Assembly (NCBI GenBank): GCA_013820975.1
Contig: JACDHQ010000095.1
Coordinates: 1-7,415 of the forward strand
Length of the DNA stretch: 7,415 nucleotides
From: Gemmatimonadaceae bacterium
GTDB taxonomy: Bacteria; Gemmatimonadota; Gemmatimonadetes; Gemmatimonadales; Gemmatimonadaceae
Reading direction: 5' to 3'
Shown: in pieces, positions 6,430 to 7,415 of the stretch
Position numbering within the stretch: the stretch's first letter is position 1
Layout of the letters: every line of letters starts with the position of its first letter
Position numbers and translations under genes: made by a program
Notes under the pieces: model-generated
Databases searched by the model: none
What the model was told of the DNA's origin: nothing
The model's input: only the letters and a program-made list of their open reading frames with translations

Positions 6430-6459
6430 GACGCGCGACGCCTGCGGGCCGCGCGCGTC
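6430..6459 (+). promoter_or_regulatory. Strong hairpin in the coxB leader
   Basis: GACGCGCG (6430-6437) pairs perfectly with CGCGCGTC (6452-6459). Inside, GCC (6440-6442) can pair with GGC (6447-6449) around a four-base loop, with a 2x2 internal loop between the stems. The hairpin sits about 9 bases after the predicted transcription start and about 25 bases before the ribosome binding site. No T-run follows, so it is not a standard intrinsic terminator. It may stabilise the mRNA, be a protein-binding site, or end transcripts coming from upstream. Confidence 0.5.
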
Positions 6460-6483
6460 CTCCTGTTGTGCTGACCCACCGGG

Positions 6484-6490
6484 AAGAAGG
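6484..6490 (+). promoter_or_regulatory. Ribosome binding site of coxB
   Basis: AAGAAGG ends seven bases before the ATG at 6498. It is the best Shine-Dalgarno in the window and fixes the coxB start directly before a lipoprotein signal peptide. Confidence 0.7.
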
Positions 6491-6497
6491 TTCACGC

Positions 6498-7415
6498 ATG
6501 CCTGTGCCTCTCCGCCCGCGCCGGCCCCTCGTGGCTGCGCTGACGGCCGTGTTCTCCCTGCTGGGGCTCGCCGGCTGTTATGGCCCGAGCCACCCGAACT
6601 CGATCTTCACGAACTTCACGGACTGGAACCGGGACGTCGGCTTTCTCTTCGACGTTCTGATCATCGTCGGCGTGGCAGTGTTCGTGTTCGTCGAGGTGCT
6701 GCTGATCTACACGATCTGGCGCTACCGCCAGCGTCCTGGTCAGGGGCAGCCGGAGCAGGTGCACGGCAACACGACGCTCGAGATCCTGTGGACCGTGATC
6801 CCGGCGATCATCCTCGTCTTCATCGCCGTGCCCACGGTGCAGGTGATTTTCAAGACGCAGGCGAAGGTCAAGCCGGGGGCGCTCCAGGTCGAGGTGATCG
6901 GCCGGCAGTGGTGGTGGGAGTTCCGCTACCCCGAGTACACAACGGTGGGGGGCAGCGGTCGCGTCGACACGCTGGTGACGGCGAACGAGCTGTACCTGCC
7001 GCTTGGCCGGACGGTGAACTTCACGCTGCGCACGGCCGACGTGCTGCACTCGTTCTGGATTGCGCCACTGGCGGGAAAGCGTGACCTGATCTCGAACCAC
7101 ACCAACTACCTGTGGTTCACCCCCGACTCGGCAGGCGTGGGGGCGTGGAACGGCACCTGTAACGAGTACTGCGGGGCGAGCCATGCGAACATGAAGTTCC
7201 GCGCGTACACCGTGACGCCCGAGGACTTCGAGAGCTGGGCGCAGAACCAGCTGGCGCCGGCGGTGGGCACGGCGCCGGCTGTCGCGGCCGTGCCGGCCGG
7301 GGCAGGGATGACCGCCCCGGGGCAGGCGCCGCCGATCGCACAGATGCCGGTGAGCCAGGCGACGCTTATGCCATCGCCGATCCCCGGCATCACGCCGGAC
7401 ACGGCGTCGCTGCGC
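6498..7415 (+). CDS. coxB: Cytochrome c oxidase subunit II (3' end outside the window)
   Basis: This membrane-bound subunit accepts electrons from cytochrome c through its CuA centre and passes them to subunit I of the aa3-type terminal oxidase. The window holds the first 306 codons, open to the edge. Residues 1-26 are a signal peptide ending in the lipobox LAGC, so Cys 27 is probably lipidated. Two membrane helices follow (about 49-74 and 95-117), then the periplasmic cupredoxin domain with the aromatic patch QWWWEF (137-142). All CuA ligands are present: His 184, Cys 221, Glu 223 (main chain), Cys 225, His 229 and Met 232 in the pattern CxExCGxxHxxM. From about residue 253 the chain turns into a Pro/Ala-rich segment that reaches the edge, longer than a plain subunit II tail. 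It may link to a C-terminal cytochrome c domain as in caa3 oxidases, which the window cannot show. Genes for subunits I and III would be expected downstream. Confidence 0.95.
   Translation, partial: MPVPLRPRRPLVAALTAVFSLLGLAGCYGPSHPNSIFTNFTDWNRDVGFLFDVLIIVGVAVFVFVEVLLIYTIWRYRQRPGQGQPEQVHGNTTLEILWTVIPAIILVFIAVPTVQVIFKTQAKVKPGALQVEVIGRQWWWEFRYPEYTTVGGSGRVDTLVTANELYLPLGRTVNFTLRTADVLHSFWIAPLAGKRDLISNHTNYLWFTPDSAGVGAWNGTCNEYCGASHANMKFRAYTVTPEDFESWAQNQLAPAVGTAPAVAAVPAGAGMTAPGQAPPIAQMPVSQATLMPSPIPGITPDTASLR

Noticed and set aside
6430..6459. Hairpin as a standard intrinsic terminator of the upstream genes
   Set aside because: No T-run follows on the plus strand, and it lies downstream of the best promoter in the gap.
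6386..7084. Open frame of 232 codons on the plus strand overlapping the start of coxB
   Set aside because: It runs in a different frame from coxB, which shows signal peptide, membrane helices and CuA ligands. The product is Arg/Gly/Ala-rich with no recognisable domain.

Overview
The window reads as ordinary chromosomal DNA from a high-GC bacterium with strong G/C preference at third codon positions. No insertion sequence, phage gene, CRISPR array, tRNA or rRNA was seen. The gene content, the aa3-type oxidase subunit II lipoprotein and the promoter style would fit a free-living aerobic, possibly chemotactic, Gram-negative lineage. Gemmatimonadota is my best guess, but that is an impression and not shown by the sequence.

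Layout: (1) Bases 1-90 are a short tail with a 7-bp tandem repeat and perhaps the last codons of a convergent gene. (2) leuS (leucyl-tRNA synthetase) runs leftward from 2601 to 91; it is complete, with an HVGN variant of the HIGH motif and no leucine-specific insertion before KMSKS. (3) A 47-bp divergent spacer holds a perfect 10-bp palindrome. (4) A methyl-accepting chemotaxis protein with almost no extracellular sensor runs rightward from a GTG at 2649. (5) Ten bases later comes an unusual two-domain protein: an N-terminal cyclic-nucleotide-binding-like domain fused to a complete aspartate ammonia-lyase. (6) A small helical protein of unknown function (124 aa) starts one base after the aspartase stop. 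(7) A 124-bp gap holds a good sigma70-type promoter and a strong hairpin. (8) The 5' part of coxB (cytochrome c oxidase subunit II, CuA site intact) then runs off the right edge.

How the genes may work together: leuS and coxB are housekeeping genes of translation and respiration. The middle three genes (chemoreceptor, sensor-fused aspartase, small helical protein) lie in one direction with gaps of 10 and 1 bases and could be co-transcribed. A promoter-like sequence inside the end of the chemoreceptor gene would also let aspA start alone, possibly as a leaderless mRNA. Aspartase makes fumarate and ammonia from aspartate, so the fusion suggests that aspartate breakdown is allosterically controlled by a ligand of the N-terminal domain. 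The most interesting items are this fusion, its degenerate ligand-binding cassette, the sequence TAG(C/G)TTCCCG shared by the two proposed promoters, and the coxB leader hairpin.
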